DNA of 64,000 bases from Pelobates cultripes (GCA_933207985.1 OW240913.1:323436264-323500263), one strand, 5' to 3'. Shown: positions 11,024-22,340, counted from the stretch's first letter. Notes: generated by a model from the sequence alone, not told the origin. Translations and numbers: made by a program.

Positions 11024-12594
11024 CACCATGTTCCAAATTATTATGCAAATTATATTTAAGTGTCACAAAGATTAAATATATTGTTTTTCAGTTTAACTCA
11101 TGGATGGCATTGTGGCTCAGGGCTCTTTTGATCACTGAAAACAATCTCGGACACCTGTGATAATTAGATTTCCAGGTGAGCCCAATTTAAGGAAAAACTA
11201 CTAAAGGAGGGTGTTCCATTTTCAGAGCAGAGCACCATTTTCATGCAATATGGGGAAGAAAAAGGATCTCTCTGCTACCAAAGAGTTCAATGTCTTGGAC
11301 GAGGTATGAAAACATTAGATATTTCACGAAAACTTAAGCGTGATCATCGCACTATTAGAGATTTGTGGCTGATTCAGAGCACAGACGAGTTCATGCAGAT
11401 AAAGGCACATTGAGGAAGAATTCTGCCAGATCCATGCATCGGATCAAGAGAGCAGCTGCTAAAATACCATTACATAGCAGCAAACAGATATTTGAAGCTG
11501 CTGGTGCCTCTGGAGTCCCACAGACATCAAGGTGTAGAGTCTTCCAGAGTCTTGCAGCTGTGCATAAACCTTCTATTTGGCCACCACTAACCAATGCTCA
11601 CAAGCAGAAACGGCTGCATTGGGCAGAAAAATACATGAAGACTAATTTTCAAACAGTCCTGTTCACTGATGAGTGCAGTGCAACCCTGGATGGTCCAGAA
11701 GAATGGAGTAGTGGATGGTTGGTGGACGGCTTCCCTGTTCCAACAAGGCTGCGACGTCAGCAAGGCGGTGGTGGAGTCATGTTTTGGGCCGGAATCATGG
11801 GAAGAGAGCTGGTTTGCCCCTTTAGGGGCCTCAAAGATGTAAATATGACCTCTGCAAAGTATGTGGAGTTTCTGACTGACCACTTTCTTCCCTGGTACAG
11901 AAGGAAGAACTGTGCTTTCCGTAATAAAATCATCTTCATGCGTGACAGTGCACCATCTCATGCTGCAAAGAATATCTCTGCACCAGTGGCTGCTATGGGG
12001 ATAAAATGAGAGATAGTCATGGTGTGGCCTTCATCCTCCCCTGACCTCAATTCTATTGAGAACCTTTGGAGCATCCTCAAGCAAAATATCTATGAGGGTG
12101 GGAGGCAGTTTTCATCCAAACAGCAGCTCTGGGAGGCTATTCTGACATCTTGTAAACAAATTCAAGCAGAAACTGTCCAAAAACTCACAAGTTCAATGAA
12201 TGCAAGCCTTTTAAAGCTGCTTTCAAATAAGGGGTACTATCTTAAAATGTAACGTGACCTGTTAAAATGTTTAAAAAGTTAAAATGTTGTTAGAAGTTTG
12301 ATTGAAATAGCTTTTGATTTCAGTAAATATGCTGCAAACACAACAAATGACAATTTTCAGTTCTTTACAACCTATAAAATGTTTTGAAACTTATCGTGCG
12401 TAATAATTTGGAACAGTGCATTGTAAGTTTTTTGTGTTTAAAAAAAATACTGTTCTCATTAGGAGGTTTGTTCAATAAAATTTGAATTGTACTCTTAATA
12501 GTTGATAACATGAGAATTATGCTGACTGTTATTTACATCAATTATTTAGGTAAATGAGAAAAATATAATTTGCTAAATAATTTGGAACAGGGTG
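11024..12594 (+). mobile_element. Tc1/mariner transposon, DD37E spacing, inserted in satellite
   Basis: The ends CACCATGTTCCAAATTATT and the complement of AAATAATTTGGAACAGGGTG form imperfect terminal inverted repeats of about 33 bp, with TA on each side (11022-11023 and 12595-12596). The 1571-bp length is typical for the superfamily. It sits within CA-type satellite that continues on both sides. The interior carries one decayed transposase gene. Confidence 0.85.
11250..12252 (+). pseudogene. Tc1/mariner transposase (DD37E), frameshifted with an in-frame stop
   Basis: The transposase would cut and rejoin element ends at TA sites. The likely start is the ATG at 11250 (MGKKKDLSATKE), an N-terminal DNA-binding region that soon hits a stop; the body resumes in another frame from 11365. 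The catalytic domain shows VLFTDECSATLDG (first Asp), MRDSAPSHAAKN (second Asp, codon 11944-11946) and WPSSSPDLNSIENLW (Glu, codon 12058-12060). There are 37 residues between the second Asp and the Glu, not the 34 of classic Tc1. A single TGA at 12007-12009 lies between those two residues in the same frame. All three catalytic residues are otherwise kept. The C-terminal stop is at 12252. Confidence 0.85.
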
Positions 12595-14578
12595 TACATA
12601 GTGACATACATACATACTGACAGACATACATACTGACATACACACAGACAGACATATACATACATATACAGACATACATACAGATACACACATACACACA
12701 CACACAGACATACATACTGACATAAATACACACATATACATACATATACTGACATACATACATACTGAAATACATACACATACATACATACATACTGGCA
12801 TACACACACATACATACATACACACACACACATAAATACATACATACATACACACAAACATACAGATACATACATACATACCTACACATTCTGACATACA
12901 TACACTCATTTTTCCAGCCACCCTCCTGTTTCTTACCTTTTCTTTGCAGGAGGGTGGCTGGGGCTGCTGGGAGTCGGCTGCCTCTTCCCTCCTCGCGGCC
13001 TGTCTCTCTTCCTCCCAGCAATATTTGCGGCTGCATTTTTTTAAAAAGGGGCCTGGTCACGCTATTACACGGCTGCAGCGGAAGCGGACAGTGGTGGCCA
13101 TCTCTGTGGACTCTTACGTCAGAGACTGAAATGTATAGCTTGAGATAACGGATGCTAATGTGTTGCCATCTTTTAGAAAACATCTACTTTCTTATGTACA
13201 GGTTGAAAGATACGGTCCAATTTTAACTGAATTTTGAATTTTTGGTCGTAATAGCCAAACGAGAATATTTTCAATTCAGGTACTCTGGCCGTAAATATTA
13301 AATTCACGTTGAATTCTTACCTTACTAAATAACCCTGTTTCTATGAAGCACATTTTTCGAACATTGACATTCAGCTTGAGTATTAACTGTATTAGCATTT
13401 AGTATAAAAATGCTTTCAAATATTGTTTAAATGGAGTTTTCAAGCAGTTTATGCCAGTCACGTTGTACAATACAATACAGGAAATATACCATCTTTTATA
13501 TTTATTCTTTCTCAGGCTTTATAAAAGTCTGCCAAGTTTCAAGGCGACATAAACTGGTTTGATTAATTATCTTTGCCAATGAACTGACACTTTCATGATC
13601 AAGCATCTTGGTTTTGAAGCAGCCATATTTTTTAAAATAAGTTGGCAGGTCTAACAAAACATTTTTACGGCACAGCCCGGACCTTGCAGCCTCAACTTAA
13701 TTAACGGGTAACAGAAAAATACACTTCATTGTCTATGCAGCAGTTCTTGGCTATATCTATGTAAAGGTACACTAAGGTACACTAATATTTTTTAAGGCTC
13801 TCCACTTAAAAGTGAAATTTTATCGCTATATGCAGAAATGTACATTTCAGAGAGATTTCCTTGAATACAAACTGCAATATGCTCCCACACCAAAACGTTT
13901 CCCCTTCCAAAACACACATTTATCTTTTATAATTAATTATCTATATGTTAAGAATAGTGATTTCAACTTTTTGAAGATTAAGAAACCCTCATTACTTACT
14001 GTGCTTATTCTTGATATGTCATGGGATCTCAGTGACAGAGGACAATAATAGTGCTGCTCATATGTATACGGAGCATGAACTTTATCCTAACGATTTTCCT
14101 TTGACTCCAGAGTTTAGGTCTGAATTCATACTCGAGCTGTGCCTAAAGCATAATAGTCTATGGTGCTAGCATGTGAATCCAACCGCCGCGGATCTGGTGG
14201 GACAGTAATAATTTAGAATCTGTGTTGCACCATCCCATGATATTGCTCCAGTTTCTATATATCTTGTTTCTTTGGAAAACTAGAAAAAAAAAATCACTAC
14301 TGTTGCTAAAGTTCTAACTCAAAAAATGAATAAAATATAGATAAATGCTTGAAATAAATATATAGTGCCAAACAGAGGGGGCTACCTTTATCACAGGGCT
14401 CCGCACTGCTCGTATCGTGTGTTTTCAGATAGAGGTCATAATATAATGTCATACATGCCCACACCAACCATTACACACCGTATAACTTTCCAGAACATCA
14501 GTGATCAGAGTTGTGCTAGAAGGAGCTTTTGCCACACTAAACCATCATGAGAAGGGAAAGCGAGAGAAATAATAGATT
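12595..14578. other. Satellite tail then non-coding DNA
   Basis: 12596-12905 is CA-type satellite and 12906-13100 a GC-rich block of the satellite-bearing element. 13208-13338 looks like a fragment of the CAGGGTTATTC MITE family (right end ACTAAATAACCCTG). No gene is seen in 13340-14578. Confidence 0.5.
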
Positions 14579-15333
14579 TTGCAGGAATCGATGACCTGCA
14601 AACTTTCTTTGTCCTAGGGATAAGCATAACCAACTAGCAAAGCTAGTGGGTATGTGGCAGCCTCCCGGAGAAATATTTTGCTGCGTTAAAAAAAACGCTT
14701 GCGCTGTGCTCTTGCAGAGCAACAGCGTTTCAGCTAATCAGGTGATCAGGACAGCCGTGTAGCACGCAGCAGCCCTGATCACCCCAGATTTTAAAATCGG
14801 GATACTGCAGATGATTAACTCATCCAGAGACAGAGAACCCTCTAATGTAGGATAGATATCAATGTACACGGTACTAAACATAATAAAGGAAAAGAGCACC
14901 ACTGACAATGTAAGGGGGGTAACAATAATTTATTTACTCAACCAAACATAAACTTACTCCTTTGAAAGGGTTATGGCAAGAGAGTGGAAAGGCAATATAA
15001 TAAAGTAACAACAAATAAGAAACATTTCTGAAGTACTGACAGTTAATAGTAGCATGCGAAAAATGTAATAAAACAATCTTTGATCATGAAGGTGAAAAAA
15101 CAAAACAGTCTCTGTGAGAAATATTAGTATTGACTCATTATCAAAGAGCTTCTGGAAGATCCTGTCTGGGTAGCCGGTTGTAATCTGTAAGGATAAACAG
15201 AATAAATATAAATAAATATAAGTGAAAAAGAAAACAAACACACAAAATTACTTTAATTAAAAGATTCCCAAACTAGAGAAATACCCTGCCACCACCAGGC
15301 AATAGAAATAAACTTGGGGAGGGAGGGATGGAT

Positions 15334-15450
15334 GCTTTGCTAGGTAGTTATGCTTATCCCTAGGACAAAGAAAGTTTGCAGGTCATCGATTCCTGCATTG
15401 TCTATTTTGTCCCTCTGGAGGCATAACCACCTAGCAAAGCTAGTGGGTTG
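15334..15450. repeat. DIRS internal complementary region
   Basis: 15348-15400 is the reverse complement of the left outer end (14581-14640), including TTTGCAGGTCATCGATTCC. 15401-15450 gives the other terminus (ending ACCTAGCAAAGCTAGTGGG). In DIRS elements this region templates the joining of the two ends during circle formation. Confidence 0.75.
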
Positions 15451-15970
15451 AATAGCACGCACCTGGTGGTGGTCCTAAGGGACTGTTCAACTTCAGTTGG
15501 CCTCCAGTAAAACTTAATGAAAGTCTTACTGGAAGACCATCTTGCAGCTTTAAGGATAATAGGAAGAGGAAGGCCTCTCGCTGCTGCTTTTGAAGCTGAA
15601 GCCCCTCTGATAGAATGACCCTTAAAAACTGTGACATCAATACCCGCTGCAGACATAGCAGACAGTATCCAACCCCTGATTGTGTTAACCTTAGCTGGCC
15701 GAAAAGGTTTTCTGGAGGTGATAAGTAAATGCGTAAAGTCTTGTCAAACTGGGGCAGAAAAATTCAAGTATGAATTTAACAAATTAACTAAGCATAAACT
15801 CGGCTCAGCAGAATTCTGCACCAAATCTAGTTCTATAGGACCTGGGAAAATATGGGAAGTCTTCTGTCTCCTTTTAAGGATGACATGAAATCCCCTTGGA
15901 GTTCGAGACAACCATGGTTCGACAATATTTAGCTGGGTTAATTCTGAGCCTCTAGCTGCCAGAGCTAAAG
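15402..15970 (-). pseudogene. DIRS tyrosine recombinase, one in-frame stop
   Basis: This enzyme would integrate the circular DNA copy by cutting and joining through a catalytic tyrosine. Upstream part (to 15744): GFHVILKRRQKTSHIF, the usual mid-domain of DIRS recombinases. One stop codon at 15744-15746 interrupts the frame. Downstream in the same frame come PAKVNTIRGWI and the catalytic core FKGHSIRGASASKAAARG (H-x-x-R box kept), then the tyrosine in TFIKFYWRP. Unlike the other DIRS here, the box Arg is preserved. The N-terminal half with the first catalytic Arg is not clearly readable, and the frame changes near 15970. Confidence 0.75.
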
Positions 15971-16525
15971 CTAGAGCATCGGAATGTCTGTACATTGGAA
16001 GGACATCGCATCCAACTTCCAAGCTCCTTTTGCCCAAGTCCTGGTTACAAATTTGGGAGTCTGAGCCGAGGTTTGAGATGCAAAAAGATCTATCTGTATT
16101 TTGCCAAGTCTGCTCTCTATCAGCTGAAATAAGGCACTCTTTAACTGGACTGTAGCAAGGGAAAAACGCTGGCGGGACAGGGAATCCGCCAGTTCGTTTG
16201 CCTCTCCTGGTACATGAACTGCCAAAATTCGAACTTTGTGAACCAGAGCCCAGGACTACAGGTCCAAGGCCTCCAGGCAAAGACCTTTTGACCTTGTGCC
16301 CCCTCTGTGGTTGACATAAGCTACCGCTGTCATGTTGTTTGACTGAACCATTACCGACACACCTAGGGTGTTCAACGGAACAAGGTCTTGGAGGACTAAT
16401 CTGATTGCTCTCAACTCTAGTAAGTTTATGTTGAGAAGCCTTTCTTGAAGTGACCAAACTCTTCTAATTGCGCCTTGGGCAGAGAAAGCACCCCAGTTGT
16501 AAACCATTTTGAAAATCTGAAGCAC
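15971..16525 (-). pseudogene. DIRS RNase H and linker domain, one in-frame stop
   Basis: RNase H degrades the RNA strand during reverse transcription. The segment reads YNWGAFSAQGAIRRVWS, then INLLELRAIRLVLQDL (catalytic Glu) and VMVQSNNMTAVAYVNHRGG, where the usual SDN Asp is Asn. After a stop at 16256 the same frame continues with VHVPGEANELADSLSRQ (the usual C-terminal Asp motif) and IDLFASQTSAQTP. The latter is the start of the DIRS linker domain that has been compared with a phage-type Dam methyltransferase (family knowledge, not tested here). Sequence upstream should encode RT but moves straight to gag. Confidence 0.75.
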
Positions 16526-16739
16526 CCATTTGTCTGAGGTTATATCTGATCAATTTTGACGGATGTGAGGTAAACCACTTACTTGACTGCATGGGTCTTC
16601 AGTTTCCTGATCAGCCACGTCTGGCATGGGCTCCTCTGCTACTACCTGGGGGTCTTGACTTTCCCCCATGGTGACAAAAGTGGGCTTGCTGAGTAACTTC
16701 CCGGGACGAAACTGTAGCCCTGTAGGAACAACCCTCGCT

Positions 16740-17833
16740 CTGAAAGGGCTTCTTGTAGTTTGGAAAGCTCCTCTATAAATCAGAGAAAGATCTCCTAGCT
16801 TTATATCGTCCTTTCACTTTTTGTATAAAATAGGGGCAAAATAGAAAGGAGTTTTCAAAATTAGGGAATTCATGTGACTTTGGTGCTAAATCAGACATCC
16901 CTGCTGCATGCAGCCAGCGGGTTCTGCGAATGTTAGAAATATAGTTGAAGTATTGTCCGATAATAGGCATCGCTCTGCTGGAAGCTTTTAGAAGTGCCAT
17001 CTTAGAAGAAAGTAAAGCTGATAGGGAAGGGTTATGAGAGGATCCCTTATCCAACATAAGTAGCAGGGGACCAACAGCATCCGCAATTTTAAATTGTACA
17101 TTGCGAAATGTCTGATCCACGATATCCGCATAAACACTGCTTCCTGTAATGGATAACAGTGCTGGATCAACTTTAGGGGCCATTAGCGCCTCAATGTCAG
17201 GTATACCAATATGATTTCTAAGGAGGAGATCATCCTCTTTAACTAGTGGTTATCTGAAAGCTAGTTTGGCAAAATCCCTGACTTCTGATTTTTGTTCGAT
17301 GGCCCATCTTGAATGCAATAATTTTGAAGGGAGCACTTTACCAAAAGGCTCACTCTGTCCATCTGAATGTTGCTCAACTTCCCTCGTTCAGTGGAAGCTG
17401 CAGTGCGAACCACCTCCTCACACTCCCAGTCAATCTCCGGTGATCCCTGTCTGGATCAGGACCGGCTTAGGGAGGATGAATGAGCAAACGCTGAGGGACT
17501 GACAGCACTCAAATGAGTCTTGTCCCTTTTGTGTGAAAACTGCTTTGAAACCTCAAACAAGGGGAAAGCACGATTTGCTTTTGGAGGTACTGTCCCTTTA
17601 AAACGTTGACTACTCAAACGAGAATGAGGGGTAGAGGGATTAAAATCCAGTTCATCCTCAGCCTTCTTTTTTCTTTTACCAACTGGGACTATATCCTCCT
17701 CAGATGAAGAGAATATGCTCCTGGCAAGGAAGGCTCTCTTATGGAGCCTTCTAACATTGATGGGGCTGTCTCTAGGAGAGACATCCACCATATATCTGTG
17801 GCAGACACAGAAATGGAGTCCTCCATCAACCAT
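16740..17833 (-). pseudogene. DIRS gag-like protein, frameshifted
   Basis: Two readable pieces in different frames: an N-terminal part (17833-17456) with a Ser/Glu-rich stretch SSSEEDIVPVGKRKKKAED, and a C-terminal part (17183-16773) beginning MAPKVDPALLSITGSSVYAD with the helical LLLMLDKGSS region. DIRS gag is poorly conserved; the call rests on position ahead of RNase H in the same element and on likeness to other DIRS gag helices. The frame is lost between 17456 and 17183. Confidence 0.6.
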
Positions 17834-17992
17834 TTTAAAATCTGAGGTGATCAGGGCTGCCGCGAGCTACACGGCTGTCCTAAACACCTGATTGACTAAA
17901 ACGCTGTTGCTGTGCAGGAGCACAGAACAAGTGTTTTTTTTAGTGCTGCTAAATATTTCTCCAGGAGGCTGCCACATACCCACTTGCTTTAC

Positions 17993-19094
17993 CCACATAC
18001 CCACATATCCACTAGCCAAAAATGGAAGCTGGGTAGAGACAGAGGGGCATCAACATAGGGAGAAACACAAGAAAGGGGGATGAGCAGGAGGGGATGAGGT
18101 TGGGCCCAAAAATATAATAGTTTTCCCAGTGGTTTTTCGGCAGGCCTGTTTTTGAGCATGTCAGAGTATTACCACATACTCCTTCATGTGCAGATGTAGC
18201 TGGCACAATGTCAAGTGCCCATGTTTTCTGAGGTTGGTAGCCTACATTTTGAACCATTTCATTGCCTCCTGCCATTTTGTGTCATTATAAAAAGGAGCAC
18301 AGCCAGAGATTATGTTCCAATGCTCTTGCAAGCATCATGAACCCTGTAAATAATTATTATAATTTTGATTTATGAGTGCATTAAAAATGAGGTTGAAAAC
18401 TCTTAGAAACCACTCATGAAAACAAGAACAAATAAACGTCTGAAAATCTAATTATGCAAACTGCATACTCTTTATCTAACTCTAACAATTCTATCACTTA
18501 TTTACCCAAATTTGTTTCCTTTTTTTTATTTTGAATTATTTAGTGCCGTCTGCCAAATTCTTTTTTTTTTTTTTTTTTATATATACAGATTATGGTACAC
18601 AATGGGATACAACTTTAATTATGACTGACTAAAATAAATAAATAAATACTGGTAAACAATGTATTCGATATAAGAATAAAATATTGCAAAAATAATCTAT
18701 TCCCAACTGACAGAAACAAATGATTTAGCTTGCCTATAGGAAGAAAGAAGATCAATTCATCATTGCTCGGGATGGATTTAGGAAGAAGAGAACTTAATAG
18801 CTCATTTGATGTCAGAGGCTGTTGTAAGAAGTTTAATGATTATTCCCTGTAGTCAATGGTTCAGTTGGTCTTTTCAGATTTTGTGTATAGAATGTTATTC
18901 ACAAAACTAGTAATTATTTCAATTTTAGGCCAGAGTAGCTGAGCTAGACAAAGAGATGAGTTGAAAAAGAATTCCAGTTTGACTACAATGGCTTAAAATG
19001 TGCAACTTCCTGGTCAGTTCCTGGTTTAGCGATTAGCCCAGTGTATTCGATTTATTGTGAGGTTCATGATGTGTGAAGCTGGTGGGGTCATTCA
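17993..19094. other. Non-coding stretch
   Basis: No gene is supported. Contains an 18-T run near 18560 and AT-rich DNA. Confidence 0.5.
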
Positions 19095-19367
19095 TTAAAG
19101 GGAAATTGTAGGCACCATAATAATGTCATCACACTGAAGTGGTTATGGTGCATGGAGTCCCCTGGTGCTCTCCCTCAGTTCAGTGGTAAGCCATGTATGA
19201 ACAGTTTAACACTGAATGGGAGTCCTCAGGTTTCTGTAGTTCCAGACATATGGTAGGACATATCTCTAAGGCAGAATATAGGTTTGTATCAATATACCGA
19301 TCCATTCCTTCAATGAACCACTGCCAGCTATTGCTGCTTTGGCTAATGTGGAAGCATCAGTCTAGGC

Positions 19368-20112
19368 CAGGGGTAGGCAACCTACGGCACTCAAGGTGTC
19401 TTTGCACGGCACTCAAGGCTGCTAGAGCCAAACGCACTCTGGCCTATCAGGAGTCACAGTAAAACTTCAGATATCTGCTAATACTAAGAGGTGGTGAAGG
19501 ACAATCCTCAATTTATGCATTGCAGCATGTAGAGGAAGTGATCTCAGATCACTTCCTCCCAGCACTTGTGAATGGGAATCCACACAGCGCTCGACAGCTA
19601 TTGCAGCTCCTGTCCTTGACCTGTACCTGGCCAGTCTGGTCCCCACTGGAACCCACCCACACGGCTAGATATACACAGAAATGCAGAATAACCCTCCCCT
19701 CATACAAATAATATGAACAGCCCACACACACACAACACACAAACCCCACAAACGCAACACCACTAACAATATACATACATGCACACAACCCCACATGCAG
19801 CCTCTCACATGCAATACCCCAAACAGCCCCCACACTAACAAACACACAATGTGACATATCCATCCACACACAATTCCACAGGCAGCCCTCATACATAGCC
19901 CACATTCATATGCATCATACACGATACCATAAACTACTAATGAACATAGCTCATATACGCACAAGTACAACGATACAAAGCAATTACAGTAAAAATAACA
20001 CAAGCAGAATACGGCAGCATACACACCTCAATTTAAAAAAATAGGATCGGCACGCTACGGGACATCACAATCCTATATCTGCACAGTGCTGCTAAAAGGT
20101 TGCCTACCCCTG
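19368..20112. mobile_element. Non-autonomous hAT (Charlie-type ends), 8-bp TSD
   Basis: The left end CAGGGGTAGGCAACCTACGG and right end GGTTGCCTACCCCTG are inverted copies. The 8-bp duplication GTCTAGGC flanks both sides (19360-19367, 20113-20120) and is exact, which defines a hAT insertion. The 745-bp interior holds CA-rich repeats and no transposase. Confidence 0.9.
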
Positions 20113-20243
20113 GTCTAGGCAGCTGAGAGGTCTGAGCATTTTGAAAATAGATAAACACTGAAGAATGGAAGGGCACCAGTGGAACCCAGGCACCATTACC
20201 ACTTTAATGAGATGAACTTTAGCATGCTAGCTTGGCCAGTGCA

Positions 20244-20302
20244 AGTAGCGTTGCAGAGCTGTCTAAGGCGCTGGATTAAGGATTCAAATCCCACCGCTGC
20301 CA
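20244..20302 (+). pseudogene. tRNA-Leu (AAG type) pseudogene, internally deleted
   Basis: The 5' half (GTCTAAGGCGCTGGATTAAG), with the D-loop/A-box region, anticodon-loop context TTAAG, and the 3' half (ATTCAAATCCCACCGCTGCC), with T-loop and acceptor stem, match a vertebrate tRNA-Leu(AAG). About 24 nt covering the anticodon-stem 3' side and variable arm are missing. It directly abuts a LINE 3' fragment. It may be the head of a retro-chimera or a SINE-like unit. Confidence 0.7.
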
Positions 20303-20635
20303 TCAGGCTCCTTTTTTCTTCCAGCCTTCTGTGGATGAATAAACGTATCACGCTGTTTAATTACCGCTTCTTTATTTGCCACAGCGTGCAACTTATGTGG
20401 ATTAATATCCGGAAGTATTTATTTACTGACAGGGTAGTGTATGCATGGAATAGCCTTCCAGCTGAAGTGGTAGAGGTTAACACAGTAAAGGAGTTTAACC
20501 ATGCGTGGGATAGGCATAAGGCTATCCTAACTATAAGATAAGGCCAGGGGCTAATGAAAGTATTTAGAAAATTGGGCAGACTAGATGGGCTGAATGGTTC
20601 TTATCTGCCGTCACATTCTATGTTTCTATGTAACT
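20303..20635 (+). mobile_element. CR1/L2-type LINE 3' fragment
   Basis: The reading frame ends with VYAWNSLPAEVVEVNTVKEF and a stop at 20541, the characteristic C-terminal end of RT proteins of CR1/L2/Rex-type LINEs. The 3' UTR reads CTAGATGGGCTGAATGGTTC and ends in the short tail TTCTATGTTTCTATG at about 20632. The copy is 5'-truncated, and its upstream junction is the tRNA-Leu pseudogene. Confidence 0.75.
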
Positions 20636-20663
20636 GGTTATGGTGCTCTGAGAGGGCCTTTAA

Positions 20664-21004
20664 ACTATTAATTGTGGTGAACTCATAATGTAATGTGAAG
20701 CAAATTATGATTTTCTACATTGTCCAGAGATAGTTTGCTTAGATCAAAGCTTTACTGCTCTGCTTCCTCCAGGTCATTGGATTAACATGTCCCACGTACA
20801 CATGCGCAATGAATGTTTATGGCACAATACCAAATCTCTCTCATCAGCTAATGAAAGGGGGCATTGTGCTACTGATTAATATTACCGTAGCGCTGTTGCA
20901 ATGGTATTTCTGAATATTACCCTAAAACCAATTCTATTAGAAAAAACAATAACCCCAATATCAATTGTATAATATATTAATCGATATTAGCCTAGGAGAT
21001 TTCA
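20664..21004. other. Non-coding stretch
   Basis: AT-rich DNA between two transposons with no gene or clear repeat. Confidence 0.5.
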
Positions 21005-21187
21005 TGGCTGATCAGGGGCGGGCTGGGCCGGGGGGCAGGGAGGCAATTGCCCCCCAGGCCGCCCTAAATTCCTGTAAGGCCGGCCGCAGCAGGCCGGCCC
21101 TTTAAATACTGCAACCGCCCGAGCGCTCTGTTAAGAGCGCTCAGGCGACTGCAGCTTCTCCCCTGTAGCGTGGCCGAGCTGCACTCC

Positions 21188-21393
21188 AGTCCGCGGTGGC
21201 CGGCCAGCCGGAGTGATAGGAAGGTGCACGCTCAGTGTGCACCTTCCTGTCAGTCCGAACGGGTACAGGAAACAGGAACTCCTGTTCCGCGCGGAACAGG
21301 AGTTTCTGTTTCCTGTCACCGGCCGGACTGACAGGAAGTGCACACTCAGTGTGCACCTTCCTATCACTCCAGCCGGCCGGCCACCGCGGACCG
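21188..21393. repeat. Near-perfect ~200-bp palindrome
   Basis: The arms mirror each other around CCGCGCGG near 21291: CAGGAACTCCTGTTCCGC on the left pairs with GCGGAACAGGAGTTTCTG on the right, and outward GTCCGCGGTGGCCGGCC pairs with GGCCGGCCACCGCGGAC. Each arm also holds its own AGGTGCACRCTCAGTGTGCACCT hairpin. It ends at the assembly gap. Confidence 0.9.
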
Positions 21394-21493
21394 NNNNNNN
21401 NNNNNNNNNNNNNNNNNNNNNNNNNNNNNNNNNNNNNNNNNNNNNNNNNNNNNNNNNNNNNNNNNNNNNNNNNNNNNNNNNNNNNNNNNNNNN
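21394..21493. other. Assembly gap (100 N)
   Basis: Exactly 100 undefined bases, a conventional placeholder, so the real size is unknown. It lies between a palindrome and a polypurine tract, both hard to sequence. Confidence 0.98.
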
Positions 21494-22340
21494 GGGGGAT
21501 AAGAAGAGGGGAGGGGGGATAAGAAGAGGGGGGAGAATAGAGGGGAGGGGGGAATAAAAAGAGAAGGGGGGGAATAAAAAGAGGGGAGGGGGATAAGAAG
21601 AGGGGAGGGGGGAATAAGAAGAGGGGAGGGAGGGGAATAAGAAGAGGGGAGGAGGGGAATAAAAAGAGGGGATAGGGGGAATAAGAAGAGGGGAGGGAGG
21701 GGAATAAGAAGAGGGGAGATAAGAAAAAGAGGGGGTAAGAAGAAGAAGGGGTGAGTAAGAAAAAGATGGGGGAGTAAGAAGAAGAAGAGGAGGGAGTAAG
21801 AAAAAGAGGGGGGAGTAAGAAGAGGGAGAGGTGGAATAAGAAAAGGGGGAGGGCGGAGTAAGAAGGAGGGGAGGGCGGAGTAAGAAGGAGGGGAGATAAG
21901 AAAGAGGGGGGTAAGAAGAAGAAGAAGGGGTGAGTAAGAAAAAGAGTGGGGAGTAAGAAGAAGAAGAGGGGGTAATTAGAAAAAGGAGGAGTAAGAAGAA
22001 GAAGGGGGAGTAAGAAGAAGAGGGGGGAGTAAGAAGAAGAAGGGGGAAGAAGAAGAAGGGGGGGTAAGAAGAAGGGGGGGTAAGAAGAAGAAGGGGGAGC
22101 AATAAGAAGGGGGGTAAGAAGAACAGGTGGGGGAGTAAGAAGAACAGGTGGGGGAGTAAGACGACCAAGGGGGGAAGTAAGAAGAACACAGGGAGGAGGG
22201 GTGTAAGACGAACACAGGGGGTGTGAGGAGAACACATAGAGGGAGGAGTGAGAAGAACACAGGGAGGGTGGAGGGGGGGATGAGAAGAGCACAGGGAGGG
22301 TAGGTGACTGTGAGAAGAGACCGCTAGGGGAGGGTGGGGG
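21494..22340. repeat. Polypurine tract (GGGGAATAAGAAGAGG repeats)
   Basis: About 0.85 kb in which one strand is almost wholly A and G with an occasional T, built from variants of GGGGGGAATAAGAAGAGG. Mirror-type purine tracts of this kind can form triplex DNA. Long open frames on the complementary strand (Ser/Pro/Leu-rich) are artefacts of composition. Confidence 0.9.

Larger units (their letters stand above)
9718..13130. mobile_element. Satellite-bearing non-autonomous element(s), split by a Tc1/mariner
   Basis: A composite of three GC-rich ~27-bp repeats (9745-9830), CA-type satellite (9840-10378, 10795-11022, 12596-12905) and two GC-rich blocks (10379-10790, 12906-13100). Both GC-rich blocks begin with a similar motif (CACCCTCCT, ACCTTT, then GCAGGAGGGTG). 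The hAT at 37184-38615 shares CCTGGTGGTCCAGTGGTG-type sequence, suggesting one family. I could not identify terminal inverted repeats, so outer limits are approximate and more than one copy may be present. Confidence 0.45.
14580..17992 (-). mobile_element. DIRS retrotransposon, RT-deleted, right terminus truncated
   Basis: DIRS elements move through a circular intermediate using a tyrosine recombinase and leave no TSD. Inverted terminal repeats are seen at 14640-14796 and 17832-17985 (both contain a GTGATCAGGGCTGC-like block and a cassette with AACGCTGTTGCT). An internal complementary region at 15334-15450 repeats the outer left end in reverse (GCAGGAATCGATGACCTGC at 14581). The second half of that internal region predicts a right end that is missing after 17992, so the right edge is truncated. 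On the minus strand the order is gag, RNase H, linker, recombinase; the reverse transcriptase is absent. Confidence 0.85.
19099..20659. mobile_element. TTAA MITE (T2/Kolobok-like) split by two later insertions
   Basis: The left end TTAA-AGGGAAATTGTAGGCACC (19095) and right end GAGAGGGCCT-TTAA (to 20663) are inverted relatives, with a shared ACCATAA block. The hAT at 19368-20112 and the tRNA/LINE unit at 20244-20635 interrupt it. Removing them leaves about 0.4 kb, the size of the 57638-58042 copy. The termini are diverged, so confidence is moderate. Confidence 0.5.

Noticed and set aside
9689..11066. Cys/Val/Tyr-rich open frames on the minus strand
   Set aside because: Same composition artefact of the CA-type satellite; no domain or start context.
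12538..13183. Cys/Tyr/Met-rich open frames on the minus strand
   Set aside because: Satellite translation, not a protein.
20244..20302. Functional tRNA-Leu gene
   Set aside because: About 24 nt of the anticodon-stem and variable-arm region are missing, so it cannot fold as a tRNA.
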